Below are positions 16,756 through 25,320 of a DNA stretch of 64,000 nucleotides, one piece after another. The DNA comes from Streptomyces venezuelae. GTDB lineage: Bacteria > Actinomycetota > Actinomycetes > Streptomycetales > Streptomycetaceae. The notes under the pieces were generated by a model. That model saw nothing but the letters and a program-made list of their open reading frames with translations. It was not told where the DNA came from and did not search any database. The stretch's first letter is position 1. Every line of letters starts with the position of its first letter. The DNA is taken from assembly GCF_008642315.1 (NCBI RefSeq), contig NZ_CP029192.1:3224001-3288000 (forward strand). Direction: 5' to 3'. Position numbers and translations under genes: made by a program.

Positions 16756-17424
16756 CTAGGCGTACGCCCCGATGTCCTGGATGACGGAGAAGCCCAGCCC
16801 GTACGCGCTCATGCCACGCCCGTACGCACCCAGGTGCACGCCCTCCTTCGTGGAGCCCGCGAGGATCCAGCCGTACTCGGACTCGCGGTAGTGGAACGGC
16901 GTCGGCACCCCGTCGACCGGCAGTGACAGCGACGACCAGTCGGAGCCCTCCAGGTCGTCGGCGAGGACCCAGGCGGTCTCCGTCTGCTGGTCCAGCCAGT
17001 CGTCGCGCAGGGTGTGGTCCATCTGGCCGGGCCAGGTGAAGTTCAGCAGGCCGACCCCGGCGAGCCACGCCGCCGAGGAGACCGACGTGGCCTCCAGGAC
17101 ACCCGTGCCGTCCGGGGTGCGCCGCACCGGGTTGGCCGCGACGGTCACCACGACCGCGAAACGCTCCTTGTCGCTGTTGCCGAGGGTGCCCTCGGCCAGG
17201 ACCGACGGCTCGTCACCGTGTCCGATGGAACCGTGCTCCACGGCGCCGTCCGATGTCGCGCCGACCTGCATCAGCCAGCGCTGCCCCGTGAAGGCCTCGT
17301 CGAGGCCGTACCAGGGGAAGGGCGCCAGCAGGTAGCCGTCGACCGTGCGCCGGGCGGTCGACACCTCTGGTGCGGTGCCTTCCGCGGTCGGCGCCTGCGC
17401 GCCCACCCGACTTGTCGTCTCCAT
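16756..17424 (-). CDS. Conserved Streptomyces hypothetical protein
   Basis: The 222-residue protein begins METTSRVGAQAP, with a disordered N-terminus followed by a globular, Trp-rich domain (DGYLLAPFPWYGLDEAF, TGQRWLMQVGA, LLNFTWPGQMDHTLRDDWLDQQ). No membrane segment, signal peptide or catalytic motif is evident. I do not recognise the family. ATG 17424 is preferred because gaggagg lies about 11 bases upstream; the open frame extends to 17499 without better support. It lies between convergent mrp and the tatB/htrA group on the same strand. Confidence 0.6.
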   Translation of the reverse strand: METTSRVGAQAPTAEGTAPEVSTARRTVDGYLLAPFPWYGLDEAFTGQRWLMQVGATSDGAVEHGSIGHGDEPSVLAEGTLGNSDKERFAVVVTVAANPVRRTPDGTGVLEATSVSSAAWLAGVGLLNFTWPGQMDHTLRDDWLDQQTETAWVLADDLEGSDWSSLSLPVDGVPTPFHYRESEYGWILAGSTKEGVHLGAYGRGMSAYGLGFSVIQDIGAYA

Positions 17425-17544
17425 GTACCCGGCCGCCTCCTCGCTCTCGTCGGTCCGGAGCGGCCCGCCCCCCTCGGGCGTCCTCACGCCGGACAACAAG
17501 GCAGGATAGCCACACCTGTTGGCGGGGGCAGTTCAGGCGAGGGC

Positions 17545-18006
17545 TCAGGTGGCGTCCGCGTCGAACGGCGGACGGTCGTCGGAGACCTGCTTTGCGGGGT
17601 CCGCGGACTTCTTCTGCATGTCGACACGGGCTCCGCCGGACGAGGCAGCGGAGGCTCCGGAACCGGTGTCGGAGGAGTCGCTGTCGCGGCCGTGCACGGC
17701 GTCCGCGACCTCGTTCATCTCCTTCTTCAGGTCGAAGCCGTTGCGGATCTCCTTGAGCCCGAGCTCGTCGTTGTCGAGCTGCTTGCGGATGAACTTCTTG
17801 GGGTTCAGGTCCTCGAACTCGAAGTCCTTGAACTCGGGGCCCAGCTCGTCGCGGATGTCCGCTTTCGCGCTGTCGGAGAACTCGCGGATCTTGCGGATCG
17901 TGCGGGAGATGTCCTGGATGAGCTTCGGCAGCTTGTCCGGACCGAAGATGAGCACGGCGAGGACGACCAGCGTCACTATCTCGAGTGCGCCAATGTCATT
18001 GAACAC
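17545..18006 (-). CDS. tatB: Sec-independent protein translocase TatB
   Basis: The 153-residue protein has one N-terminal membrane helix (IGALEIVTLVVLAVLIFGPDKLP) ending in the conserved FGPDKLP hinge. A long amphipathic helix (KLIQDISRTIRKIREFSDSA) and a disordered acidic/Ser-rich tail follow. TatB works with TatC as receptor for twin-arginine signal peptides. TatA and TatC are not in this window. The GTG at 18006 is the only start giving a complete helix. It follows the htrA-type gene on the same strand with a 176-base gap, as in mycobacteria. A candidate client (BldKB-like, 52130) is in the same window. Confidence 0.88.
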   Translation of the reverse strand: MFNDIGALEIVTLVVLAVLIFGPDKLPKLIQDISRTIRKIREFSDSAKADIRDELGPEFKDFEFEDLNPKKFIRKQLDNDELGLKEIRNGFDLKKEMNEVADAVHGRDSDSSDTGSGASAASSGGARVDMQKKSADPAKQVSDDRPPFDADAT

Positions 18007-18182
18007 CTAGAGCTCCTTGCGCGATGTCCGCGATGTCCTCAGCCCGCAGCAGGTCGTCGGCAACAGGTCGTCGTCCGGGTCGGACCGTGACCACGGTACC
18101 CGCCGCTCATGTCTGTCCGGTAGCCGCTGCACGACAACCCGGATCAGACGTGGCCAGTCCTTTACCCGGCCACCACCAGCAC

Positions 18183-20186
18183 TCAGCCGCTGCTGGCCGA
18201 TCCCAGCACCAGGGTCACCTCGCGGTCGTCGCCGTCGCGCTCGACGGTCAGCCTGAGGCGGTCCTTCGGACGGTGGGCGCGGACCTTGACGATCAGTTCG
18301 TCGCTGGAGTGCACGGCGCGGCCGTCGACCTCGGTGATGACGTCGCCCGGCTTCAGACCCGCCTCGTCGCCGGGGCCGTTCTCGTTGACCGACGAGCCGC
18401 CGTTCCTGCCCTTGTCGGCTATGCGCGCGCCGTCGCCGTTGAACTCCGTGTCGAGTGTGACGCCGATCACGGGGTGCGTCGCCTTGCCGAAGTTGATCAG
18501 CTCTTCGGCGACACGCTTGCCCTGGTTGATCGGGATGGCGAAGCCGAGGCCGATGGAACCCGCCTGGCCGCCGCCCGGCTCGGAGCTGTCGTCCGCGGAG
18601 CGTATGGCGCTGTTGATGCCGATGACGCGGGCCTTGGAGTCGACGAGGGGGCCGCCGGAGTTGCCGGGGTTGATCGGCGCGTCGGTCTGCAGGGCGTCCA
18701 CGTACGAGATGTCGCTGCCGTCGCCCTTCTCGCCGCCCGCGGTGATGGGCCGCTCCTTGGCGCTGATGATCCCGGAGGTGACCGTGTTCTCCAGGTCGAA
18801 GGGGGCGCCGATGGCCACGACGGCGTCGCCCACCTGGACGTTCTCGGAGTTGCCGAGGGGCAGGGGCTTGAGGCCGCGGACACCGCTCACCTTGACGACC
18901 GCGAGGTCGTAGCCGGAGTCACGGCCGACGACCTCGGCCTTGGCGGTCTCGCCGCCGCTGAAGGTCACGGAGACCTCGCCGCCGGTGCCCGCGGGCTCCA
19001 CGACGTGGTTGTTGGTGAGGATGTGGCCCTTGCCGTCGAGGACGAAGCCGGTGCCGGTGCCCTGGGCGGAGTCGCCGCTGACGTGCAGCGTCACGACGCC
19101 GGGCAGGGTTGCGGACGCGATGCCGGCGACACTGCCCTTGGGCCGGTCCGCGGACTCGGCGTCGGCCTGCCGCAGCTCGACGTCACCGGTCCCGTTGCGC
19201 TCCAGGTACGCACCGGTGGCGCCGCCGATGAGCCCCGAGAGCAGGGCGATGACGGCCACCCCGATGAACAGCACCCGCCGCCCCCGCTTCTCCCGCTTCT
19301 CCCGAGTCTCCGGAGGCAACGAGCCAACCTGCTGAAGCGGCACGTTCCAGGGGTCGTACGCCTGCCGAGGCGCCCCCTGACCACCTCCGGGCTGCCCCGG
19401 CACCGACATGGCCTGCGAGGCCCCGTGCGGGCCGGGCCCGGGGGTCCCGTGCGGGGGCGTGGCGCCGCCGTGGAGCGGCTGCGGCTGCTGAGGCAGATGC
19501 GGAGCAGGCCCCGGCGTGCCGTGCGGAGGGGTGGTGCCGCCGTGCGGCGGCTGCGGGAGCTGGGTGCCGTGCGCCGGCGTCGCCGCGGGGTGCTGCACGG
19601 GAGGCGCGGGCGCCCAGGGGCCCGGCTCGCCGTAGGGCGGAGTGCTGTACGGATCCGGGTCGTGCAGGGGCCGCGGCCGCTCCACGCCTCCGGGCTCCTG
19701 CGCGCCGGCCCCGGCGGCGGCGGACGCATACTCGCCGGGGACCGACGACCCGCCCGACACCTGCGGCTGCCCGCCAGGCTCGGTCCACGTCGCGGCGGCG
19801 CCCGACTGGGCGGAAACTTCACCGGAGCGGTCCTGCGCCGCCGGGGCACCCGGGGCCTGCGGACGGTCCGGCGTGAAGTCGGTGAGGGGCGACGGCTCAG
19901 CCGGATGCTGCACGCTCGACTGGGCGGGAGCCTCGCCGGACGAGCCCGGCGCCGCCGAAGAGCCCGGTACCGGCGCCTCGGTCGGCGGGAAGTCGGTGAG
20001 GGGGGACCGCTCGGTCGGCGGTGTGGTTCGGGCCTCGGTCGGCTGGGCCGGGGGCTCGGTGGCGCGGTCCGGGGGCGTCGGAGCGTCCGGCGGGGCGTCG
20101 GCGGGGTGCGTGGGCGCGGGCTCGTCCGGCGTGCCCGGCCGCGGGCGGCTCCACCAGTTCGCCTTCGTGGGCTTCCCGTCGTCCAT
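18183..20186 (-). CDS. HtrA/DegP-type membrane-anchored serine protease with PDZ domain
   Basis: The 667-residue protein has a long disordered Pro-rich cytosolic N-terminus (1-300), with near-repeated segments TPPHGTPGPAPH and TPPHGTPGPGPH around 219-254. One membrane helix (305-326) follows, then an extracytoplasmic trypsin-fold domain with His394 (TNNHVV), Asp427 (GYDLAVVKV) and Ser510 (GNSGGPLV), and a C-terminal PDZ domain (about 560-660). It should degrade or refold damaged exported proteins. It lies directly downstream of the anti-sigma gene and upstream of tatB, the same order as Rv1221-Rv1224, supporting envelope-stress control by the adjacent sigma factor. Confidence 0.9.
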   Translation of the reverse strand: MDDGKPTKANWWSRPRPGTPDEPAPTHPADAPPDAPTPPDRATEPPAQPTEARTTPPTERSPLTDFPPTEAPVPGSSAAPGSSGEAPAQSSVQHPAEPSPLTDFTPDRPQAPGAPAAQDRSGEVSAQSGAAATWTEPGGQPQVSGGSSVPGEYASAAAGAGAQEPGGVERPRPLHDPDPYSTPPYGEPGPWAPAPPVQHPAATPAHGTQLPQPPHGGTTPPHGTPGPAPHLPQQPQPLHGGATPPHGTPGPGPHGASQAMSVPGQPGGGQGAPRQAYDPWNVPLQQVGSLPPETREKREKRGRRVLFIGVAVIALLSGLIGGATGAYLERNGTGDVELRQADAESADRPKGSVAGIASATLPGVVTLHVSGDSAQGTGTGFVLDGKGHILTNNHVVEPAGTGGEVSVTFSGGETAKAEVVGRDSGYDLAVVKVSGVRGLKPLPLGNSENVQVGDAVVAIGAPFDLENTVTSGIISAKERPITAGGEKGDGSDISYVDALQTDAPINPGNSGGPLVDSKARVIGINSAIRSADDSSEPGGGQAGSIGLGFAIPINQGKRVAEELINFGKATHPVIGVTLDTEFNGDGARIADKGRNGGSSVNENGPGDEAGLKPGDVITEVDGRAVHSSDELIVKVRAHRPKDRLRLTVERDGDDREVTLVLGSASSG

Positions 20187-20328
20187 GTTCTCCCCACAAC
20201 TGGCCCGCGGCGGACGCCGTTTGCATGCTCAACCCCGCGACCGCCGAATCCCCGGCGGGCACGGCCCACCGAGGATTCAACCAGGTTCCCGCGCGGAAGC
20301 GCAGGGCACCGTCGCGTCAGCCGAAGCG

Positions 20329-21339
20329 TCAGTGGACCTGCGACGTGCCTTTCAGCGGTCCGGCGCCCGGAGCCACCGCGTCGACGCGCACCGGATCCGC
20401 GTCCCCGGGCATCACGGCATCCGACGCCCGCGGCAGCTTGATGCCGGGCAGGGCGGCGGTGTGACGGCCGGGCGGCGCCGGACGTATGAGAGGGGAGATG
20501 GCGGCGGCGCCCGCGAGCATGGGGGCCGTCAGCTCGTACACGGAATCGCGGGAGCGCAGGGGCTGCGTGGGCGCACCGGGCAGCAGCGGGCCCGTGACCT
20601 CCGTCGGCGCGACCGGCGCGTTCAGGGCACCGGGACGCTGGCCCTGCACCGAGAGCGGATTGCCGCCGCCGCGACGGCGCACGGAGTCGGGGGTGGCCGC
20701 GGTGCCGGAACCCTGACTGCGCTGCGGTGTCACATTGCTGCCGGAGCCACCCGCGCGGGTGTCGCCGCCCGAGTCGGTCGGGACGCCGACCGTGACGCCA
20801 CCGAGCGCGATCGCCGCCATTGACACCGCACCGGCCGCCGCGAACGCGAACCGGCGCCCGCGCCAGGCCGGACGCTCCGCCTCGGCCCGCCGGGCGACCT
20901 CGTGGATGCGGAAGCCGCGCTGCTCGCTGGGCAGCACCGCGGCGTGGGCGCCCGCGGGCACGTACTCCACGAAGGGCTCCGTGCTCACGCCGAAGATCCC
21001 GTTCCGCGGGAGCCCCGCGGAGTCGGTCGCCCCGGTGGCGAAGCCGTCTTCGGCCCCGGGTCCTCCGGACGGCCCGGAACCGCCTCCTGGAAGACCTTGG
21101 AGGCGGGCGAGGAAACTCTCGGTGGGCGGCGGCGGGGCCGCCTGCGCGAAGACGTTCTTCAGGCGGCGCTGCGCGTCCGCCTCCGTCTTGCACATCGGAC
21201 AGGTCGCCAGATGCGCGAGGACGCGCTCGCGCGCGTCATGGCCCAACTCGCCGTCCACAAGGGCGGCGAGCCGGTCCCCCAGATGCTGCTCGGCCTCGGC
21301 TACGTGCCGTTCGGCAGGATTCGACCGTGATCCACTCAC
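20329..21339 (-). CDS. rseA: Zinc-binding anti-sigma factor (RseA-like), membrane-anchored
   Basis: The 336-residue protein has an N-terminal anti-sigma domain with the ZAS motif H43-x3-C47-x2-C50 (AHLATCPMC), a single membrane segment at about 163-186 ([20 protein letters not shown]) and a disordered extracellular tail of about 150 residues. It should hold the adjacent ECF sigma inactive until an envelope or redox signal. The GTG start at 21339 overlaps the sigma stop by four bases (GTGA), indicating coupled, balanced synthesis. In M. tuberculosis the equivalent RseA (Rv1222) controls SigE. The extracellular tail is long compared with the mycobacterial protein, which suggests a different sensing route. 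Confidence 0.85.
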   Translation of the reverse strand: MSGSRSNPAERHVAEAEQHLGDRLAALVDGELGHDARERVLAHLATCPMCKTEADAQRRLKNVFAQAAPPPPTESFLARLQGLPGGGSGPSGGPGAEDGFATGATDSAGLPRNGIFGVSTEPFVEYVPAGAHAAVLPSEQRGFRIHEVARRAEAERPAWRGRRFAFAAAGAVSMAAIALGGVTVGVPTDSGGDTRAGGSGSNVTPQRSQGSGTAATPDSVRRRGGGNPLSVQGQRPGALNAPVAPTEVTGPLLPGAPTQPLRSRDSVYELTAPMLAGAAAISPLIRPAPPGRHTAALPGIKLPRASDAVMPGDADPVRVDAVAPGAGPLKGTSQVH

Positions 21340-22109
21340 GCGGTCGCGCCCCCTCCTCCCAGCGCCACGGCACCCGTGACCGCGAGCGAACGGCGCTCGG
21401 CGCGAGCCTCGGGAGACCGGTGCTGGAGAGCCTTGCGCAGCTGCGAGCGGCCCCGGTGGATACGGCTGCGGACCGTACCGAGCTTGACGCCGAGGGTGGC
21501 GGCGATCTCCTCGTACGAAAGGCCTTCGATGTCGCAGAGGACGACGGCCGCACGGAACTCGGGCGCGAGGGTGTCCAGCGCCTGCTGGACGTCCGCGTCG
21601 AAGTGCGTGTCGTTGAACACCTGCTGGGGCGACGGCTCGCGGCTCGGCAGCCGCTCCGCCGCGTCGTCGCCGAGTGCGTCGAACCGGATGCGCTGCTTGC
21701 GGCGCACCATGTCCAGGAAGAGGTTCGTGGTGATGCGGTGCAGCCAGCCCTCGAACGTGCCGGGGGTGTAGGTCGAGAGGGACCGGAAGACACGGACGAA
21801 GACCTCTTGGGTGAGGTCCTCGGCGTCGTGCTGATTGCCGGTCAGGCGGTACGCCAGGCGGTACACGCGGCCGCTGTGCGTGCTGACGATCTCCTCCCAG
21901 GTGGGCGGAGTCCACGCCTGCGATTCCGCGTCAGCGGCAAAGGTCGCGGTCTGAGCGGAGTCGTTGGCACGGATGCGGTCAGCGGTGTCGGTCACGGATT
22001 TCGGCTCACCCGCCAATCCGAGAAAGCGCCGGAGCACTCCTCCCCGATCCGCGGACGCAGCCGCACCTCCCCTGTCGGCTCTGGTGGTGTCCAGTGGAGC
22101 CCCTACCAT
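21336..22109 (-). CDS. ECF RNA polymerase sigma factor, mycobacterial SigE type
   Basis: The 257-residue protein has sigma region 2 (about 75-140, with [17 protein letters not shown] and [22 protein letters not shown]) and region 4 (about 172-226, with [24 protein letters not shown]). A roughly 70-residue N-terminal extension precedes region 2. ATG 22109 is chosen because gaggtgg lies just upstream; an ATG at 22217 would add 36 basic residues. It is co-transcribed with its anti-sigma, the HtrA-like protease and TatB. This is the equivalent of SCO5147 and Rv1221, not of S. coelicolor sigE (SCO3356), so I leave the symbol blank. Confidence 0.85.
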   Translation of the reverse strand: MVGAPLDTTRADRGGAAASADRGGVLRRFLGLAGEPKSVTDTADRIRANDSAQTATFAADAESQAWTPPTWEEIVSTHSGRVYRLAYRLTGNQHDAEDLTQEVFVRVFRSLSTYTPGTFEGWLHRITTNLFLDMVRRKQRIRFDALGDDAAERLPSREPSPQQVFNDTHFDADVQQALDTLAPEFRAAVVLCDIEGLSYEEIAATLGVKLGTVRSRIHRGRSQLRKALQHRSPEARAERRSLAVTGAVALGGGGATA

Positions 22110-22328
22110 AACCACCTCGCCCGTTAGCTCCGGATAAGCGTTTTTACGTGAATTTGGTACGGGCTTCGTGGCAGGTGTCCTGCCCCTGCGAGCCGCCCGC
22201 TTCAAGTCTTGATCCATCCGTTACCCCCGCTGTCCTCCCACCCCCTATAAACGCGCGGTCCCATCTGCGGGTTCCCGCCCCCAACGGATACAGTCACGGC
22301 CAGGCAACCACGGGGACAGGAGAGGGCC

Positions 22329-22961
22329 ATTACCGGCAACCGGCAGACGGGATGGGCGTTCGCCGACGCCTTTGTCGCCGAGGACGAGGCGCTGCGCTGG
22401 GCCCGGGACCGGGCCCGGGAGGCAGGCCTGCCCTCGGTGTCCCCCGGCACCGGCGCCGCGCTGCGCATGCTCGCCGCCACGGCTGACGCGAAAGCGGTGG
22501 CCGAAATCGGTACGGGCACCGGAGTGTCGGGCATCCATCTGCTGCACGGCATGCGGCCCGACGGCGTGCTGACCACCGTCGACCCCGAGCCCGACCGCCA
22601 GCAGTTCGCCCGTCAGGCCTTCCGGGCGGCCGGCTTCGCGGGCAACCGGGCACGGTTCATCCCGGGCCGCGCCCTCGACGTCCTGCCGCGTCTCGCGGAC
22701 GGCGGGTACGACCTCGTCTTCTGCGACGGCGACCGCCTGGAGTCCCTCGACTACCTCGCTGAATCGTTGCGCCTGCTGCGGCCCGGCGGGCTCGTCTGCT
22801 TCGAGGGCGTCTTCGCGGACGGCAGGACCGTCGACTCGGGACCGCAGCCGGTCGAGGTTCTGCACCTGCGCGATCTGCTGCGGACCGTGCGCGAGAGCCC
22901 GGATCTGGTGCCGTCGTTGCTGCCCGTTGGGGACGGGCTGCTCTGTGCCGTCAAGCGGTAG
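22329..22961 (+). CDS. SAM-dependent O-methyltransferase with probable ATT start
   Basis: The 210-residue protein is a class I methyltransferase of the catechol/caffeoyl-CoA type. It has the glycine-rich SAM motif AVAEIGTGTGVSGIHLLHGM, then TTVDPEPDRQQFARQAF and YDLVFCDGDRLESLDYL. The divergent neighbour is the ECF sigma, as in Rv1220c/Rv1221. The N-terminal part GNRQTGWAFADAFVAEDEALRWARD is needed for the fold. However, in frame between the stop at 22248 and this region there is no ATG, GTG or TTG. ATT 22329 lies five bases after the ribosome-binding site ggagagg and is the best start. The first internal GTG, at 22437, would delete the first helix. Confidence 0.75.
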   Translation: MTGNRQTGWAFADAFVAEDEALRWARDRAREAGLPSVSPGTGAALRMLAATADAKAVAEIGTGTGVSGIHLLHGMRPDGVLTTVDPEPDRQQFARQAFRAAGFAGNRARFIPGRALDVLPRLADGGYDLVFCDGDRLESLDYLAESLRLLRPGGLVCFEGVFADGRTVDSGPQPVEVLHLRDLLRTVRESPDLVPSLLPVGDGLLCAVKR

Positions 22962-23004
22962 CGCTGCGCTGGCCTGAGCGGTCTTCCGTGGTTCCCCCCG
23001 TCCG

Positions 23005-23350
23005 TTGCCTGCGGGTCCGCCGTGGCCGGTCGCGCAGTTCCCCGCGCCCCTGGGTAGTCCTCGGCTCCGCCTCACCGGAGAGGCACCGGGGCCCACGGGC
23101 CGGTCGCTCCTTGCCTGCGGGTCCGCCGTGGCCGGTCGCGCAGTTCCCCGCGCCCCTGGGTGATCCTCGGCTCCGCCCACCGGAAAGGCACCGGGGGCCC
23201 GGGCCGGTCGCTCCTTGCCTGCGGGTCCGCTGTCGCCGGTCGCGCAGTTCCCCGCGCCCCTGGGAAGCCCGGGGTTCTGCCCACCAGCAGTTGCCCGCGG
23301 CCCTGGGAAACCCGGAGTTCTGCCCACCGAGTATCCGGGCCCGCCGGGAA
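23005..23350 (+). repeat. Tandem array of a ~105-base intergenic repeat
   Basis: Two nearly full units (23005-23110 and 23111-23214), each starting ttgcctgcgggtccgc and ending cggtcgctcc, are followed by a diverged third (from 23215) and a degenerate fourth (from 23291). Each of the first three contains GCGCAGTTCCCCGCGCCCCT, the core also found singly at 12577 and 16642. The array fills the gap between the methyltransferase stop and the DUF3117 gene, and I see no gene in it. Spacers between cores are not unique sequences, so it is not a CRISPR. Confidence 0.8.
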
Positions 23351-23378
23351 TCGCTCAGGCCCAGGGGCCCGGTACAAG

Positions 23379-23415
23379 CACTGCCCCGGCATCGTTTTAC
23401 GATGCCGGGGCAGTG
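23379..23415. terminator. Strong terminator downstream of the DUF3117 gene
   Basis: CACTGCCCCGGCATCGT (23379-23395) and its exact complement (23399-23415) form a 17-base stem with a three-base TTT loop. It lies 25 bases past the DUF3117 stop on the minus strand and also blocks transcription coming from the repeat array. Confidence 0.85.
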
Positions 23416-23440
23416 GAAAAGTATGGAGCGCGCTTCCGCG

Positions 23441-23608
23441 TCAGCCGACGACCTTCTTCAGGGCGTCGCCGAGCGCGTCGGCCTCGTCCGGAGTCAGTTC
23501 GACGACAAGTCGTCCGCCGCCTTCGAGCGGAACGCGCATGACGATGCCCCGCCCCTCCTTGGTCACCTCGAGCGGGCCGTCGCCCGTCCGCGGCTTCATG
23601 GCCGCCAT
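23441..23608 (-). CDS. DUF3117 small conserved actinobacterial protein
   Basis: The 55-residue protein (MAAMKPRTGDGPLEVTKEGR, then VMRVPLEGGGRLVVELTPDEA) is a DUF3117 member, equivalent to Rv1211, and is among the most conserved small proteins of actinobacteria. Its function is unknown. ATG 23608 follows aggaagggga. A possible minus-strand promoter lies upstream (see the intergenic entry), and a 17-base terminator follows, so it is probably monocistronic. Confidence 0.85.
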   Translation of the reverse strand: MAAMKPRTGDGPLEVTKEGRGIVMRVPLEGGGRLVVELTPDEADALGDALKKVVG

Positions 23609-23916
23609 GCTCGTTCCCCTTCCTGAAACCAGCTCATCGCAGCCGACAACCCAGGTGTCACCGGCATCGAACACATTGCTTCCAGGCCATTATCCCGCAT
23701 GGCAGGACCCGATGACCAACATCGGTCGGCATCGCTTGGGCAACGCGCGCCCGCAAAACCACTCAATTCGGCGATGTGGCTGCGATACTTCGCCGCCCCA
23801 TACGCCCCAGGGGCCCGGATTTCTTTGACGCAGGTCACATCGATGGCCTCATGCCGGACCCCGATGATCTCCGTCATGCTGAGCTCCTACGTACTGGACC
23901 AGCGGAGGGGGCCACC
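23609..23916. promoter_or_regulatory. Divergent promoter region of DUF3117 and enoyl-CoA hydratase genes
   Basis: No gene is supported in these 308 bases. For the leftward DUF3117 gene a GATAAT-like -10 (minus strand, 23689-23694) and TTGGTC -35 (23714-23719) are separated by 19 bases. For the rightward gene TTGACG occurs at about 23826, but no fitting -10 is seen. Several copies of gatg/catc give weak local dyads. Confidence 0.35.
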
Positions 23917-24717
23917 ATGGCCGACAGCGTGCTCTACGAGGTGCACGACGGACTCGCGACGATCACGATCAACCGTCCCGAGGCGATGAACGCCATGAAC
24001 ACGGAGGCCAAGGTCGCCCTGCGGGAGGCCGCGCTCGCGGCCGCCGCCGACGAGGCGGTGCGCGCGGTGCTGCTCACCGCCGCGGGCCGTGCCTTCTGTG
24101 TGGGCCAGGACCTCAAGGAGCACATCGGCAACCTGGCCGCGGACCGCGAGGCGGGCACCGGGCAGACGATGAGCACGGTCCGTGAGCACTACAACCCCAT
24201 CGTCCGGGCGCTGACCGGCATGCCGAAGCCGGTCGTGGCGGGCGTCAACGGCGTCGCCGCGGGAGCGGGCCTCGGCTTCGCGCTCGCCGCGGACTACCGC
24301 GTGGTCGCGGACACCGCCAAGTTCAACACCTCCTTCGCGGGTGTCGCGCTGACCGCCGACTCGGGCGTCTCCTGGACGCTGCCGCGCGTGATCGGCCCCG
24401 GCCGCGCCGCGGACCTGCTGCTGTTCCCGCGCAACATCGACGCGAGGGAGGCGTACGACCTGGGGATCGCCAACAAGATCGTCCCCGCGGCCGACCTCGC
24501 CACCGAGGCGGCACAGGTAGCCCGCGCCCTCGCCGACGGCCCGACGCTCGCCTACGCGGCGCTCAAGGAGTCCCTGGCCTACGCGGCGGGCCACTCCCTG
24601 GACGAGGCCCTCGACAAGGAGGACGAGCTGCAGGGCAGGGCGGGCGCGTCCGAGGACCACGCGATCGCCGTCCAGGCCTTCATCGCCAAGGAGAAGCCCA
24701 GGTACCTGGGCCGCTGA
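23917..24717 (+). CDS. Enoyl-CoA hydratase/isomerase family protein
   Basis: The 266-residue crotonase-fold protein has ITINRPEAMNAMNTEA near the N-terminus, the first oxyanion segment AFCVGQDLKE and the second oxyanion segment GVNGVAAGAGLGFALAADYRV. It closes with a long helical C-terminus ending KEKPRYLGR. The usual hydratase Glu pair is not clear: residues ADSGVSWTLPRVIG occupy the second Glu region, with Asp instead. It may therefore be an isomerase (PaaG type) rather than a hydratase. ATG 23917 follows ggaggg at a good distance, although the frame is open from 23776. Confidence 0.8.
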   Translation: MADSVLYEVHDGLATITINRPEAMNAMNTEAKVALREAALAAAADEAVRAVLLTAAGRAFCVGQDLKEHIGNLAADREAGTGQTMSTVREHYNPIVRALTGMPKPVVAGVNGVAAGAGLGFALAADYRVVADTAKFNTSFAGVALTADSGVSWTLPRVIGPGRAADLLLFPRNIDAREAYDLGIANKIVPAADLATEAAQVARALADGPTLAYAALKESLAYAAGHSLDEALDKEDELQGRAGASEDHAIAVQAFIAKEKPRYLGR

Positions 24718-24729
24718 GCCGCGGGCCCG

Positions 24730-25320
24730 TCACGACGCCTCGCGGGCCACGCAGTCCGCGAGGTGGTCGTCGACCAGGCCGCAGGCCTGCATCAGCGCGT
24801 ACGCCGTGGTGGGGCCGACGAAGCGGATGCCGCGCTTCTTGAGCGTCTTGGACAGGGCGGTGGACTCGTCGGTGATCGCGGGCACGTCGGCGAGGGTCCG
24901 CGGGACCTTCCGGGTCGCGGGGTCCGGCGCGAAGGACCAGATCAGGGAGTCCAGTTCGCCCTCGGGCCAGTCGGCGAGCACGCGCGCGTTGGCGAGGGTC
25001 GCGTCGATCTTGGCGCGGTTGCGGATGATCCCCGGGTCGGCGAGGAGCCGCTCGCGGTCCTCGTCGGTGAACTCCGCCACCGACGCGATCCTGAAGTCGG
25101 CGAAGGCGGCGCGGAAGCCCTCGCGGCGGCGCAGGATCGTGATCCAGGAGAGGCCCGACTGGAAGGCCTCCAGGCAGAGCCTCTCGTACAGCGCGTCGTC
25201 ACCGCGGACCGGGCGGCCCCACTCCTCGTCGTGATACGTCACGTAGTCCTCGGTGGACAGGCCCCAGGGGCAGCGGAGCCCACCGTCCGGGCCCGCGACC
25301 GCGCCTCTCTCGTCGCTCAC
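24730..25320 (-). CDS. tag: DNA-3-methyladenine glycosylase I
   Basis: The 196-residue enzyme excises 3-methyladenine from alkylated DNA. It shows RCPWGLSTEDYVTYHDEEWGRP at the N-terminus (Cys and His zinc ligands), LEAFQSGLSWITILRRREGFR, and the C-terminal GLVDDHLADCVAR (His and Cys ligands), completing the Tag zinc site. The conserved Glu of the base pocket is in the EAFQSGLSW segment. The GTG start at 25320 overlaps the stop of the DivIVA-like gene by four bases (GTGA), so the two form an operon. The order matches Rv1209-Rv1210. Confidence 0.9.
   Translation of the reverse strand: MSDERGAVAGPDGGLRCPWGLSTEDYVTYHDEEWGRPVRGDDALYERLCLEAFQSGLSWITILRRREGFRAAFADFRIASVAEFTDEDRERLLADPGIIRNRAKIDATLANARVLADWPEGELDSLIWSFAPDPATRKVPRTLADVPAITDESTALSKTLKKRGIRFVGPTTAYALMQACGLVDDHLADCVAREAS

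Noticed and set aside
18024..20441. An open frame of about 800 codons opposite the HtrA-like gene
   Set aside because: The minus strand encodes a complete serine protease with triad and PDZ domain; the opposite frame is compositional.
22437..22961. Methyltransferase starting at GTG 22437
   Set aside because: It would remove the conserved first helix (AFADAFVAEDEALRWARD), which is clearly coded upstream in frame.
23005..23350. CRISPR array
   Set aside because: Unit length is about 105 bases, copies decay in order, there are no unique spacers and no cas genes.
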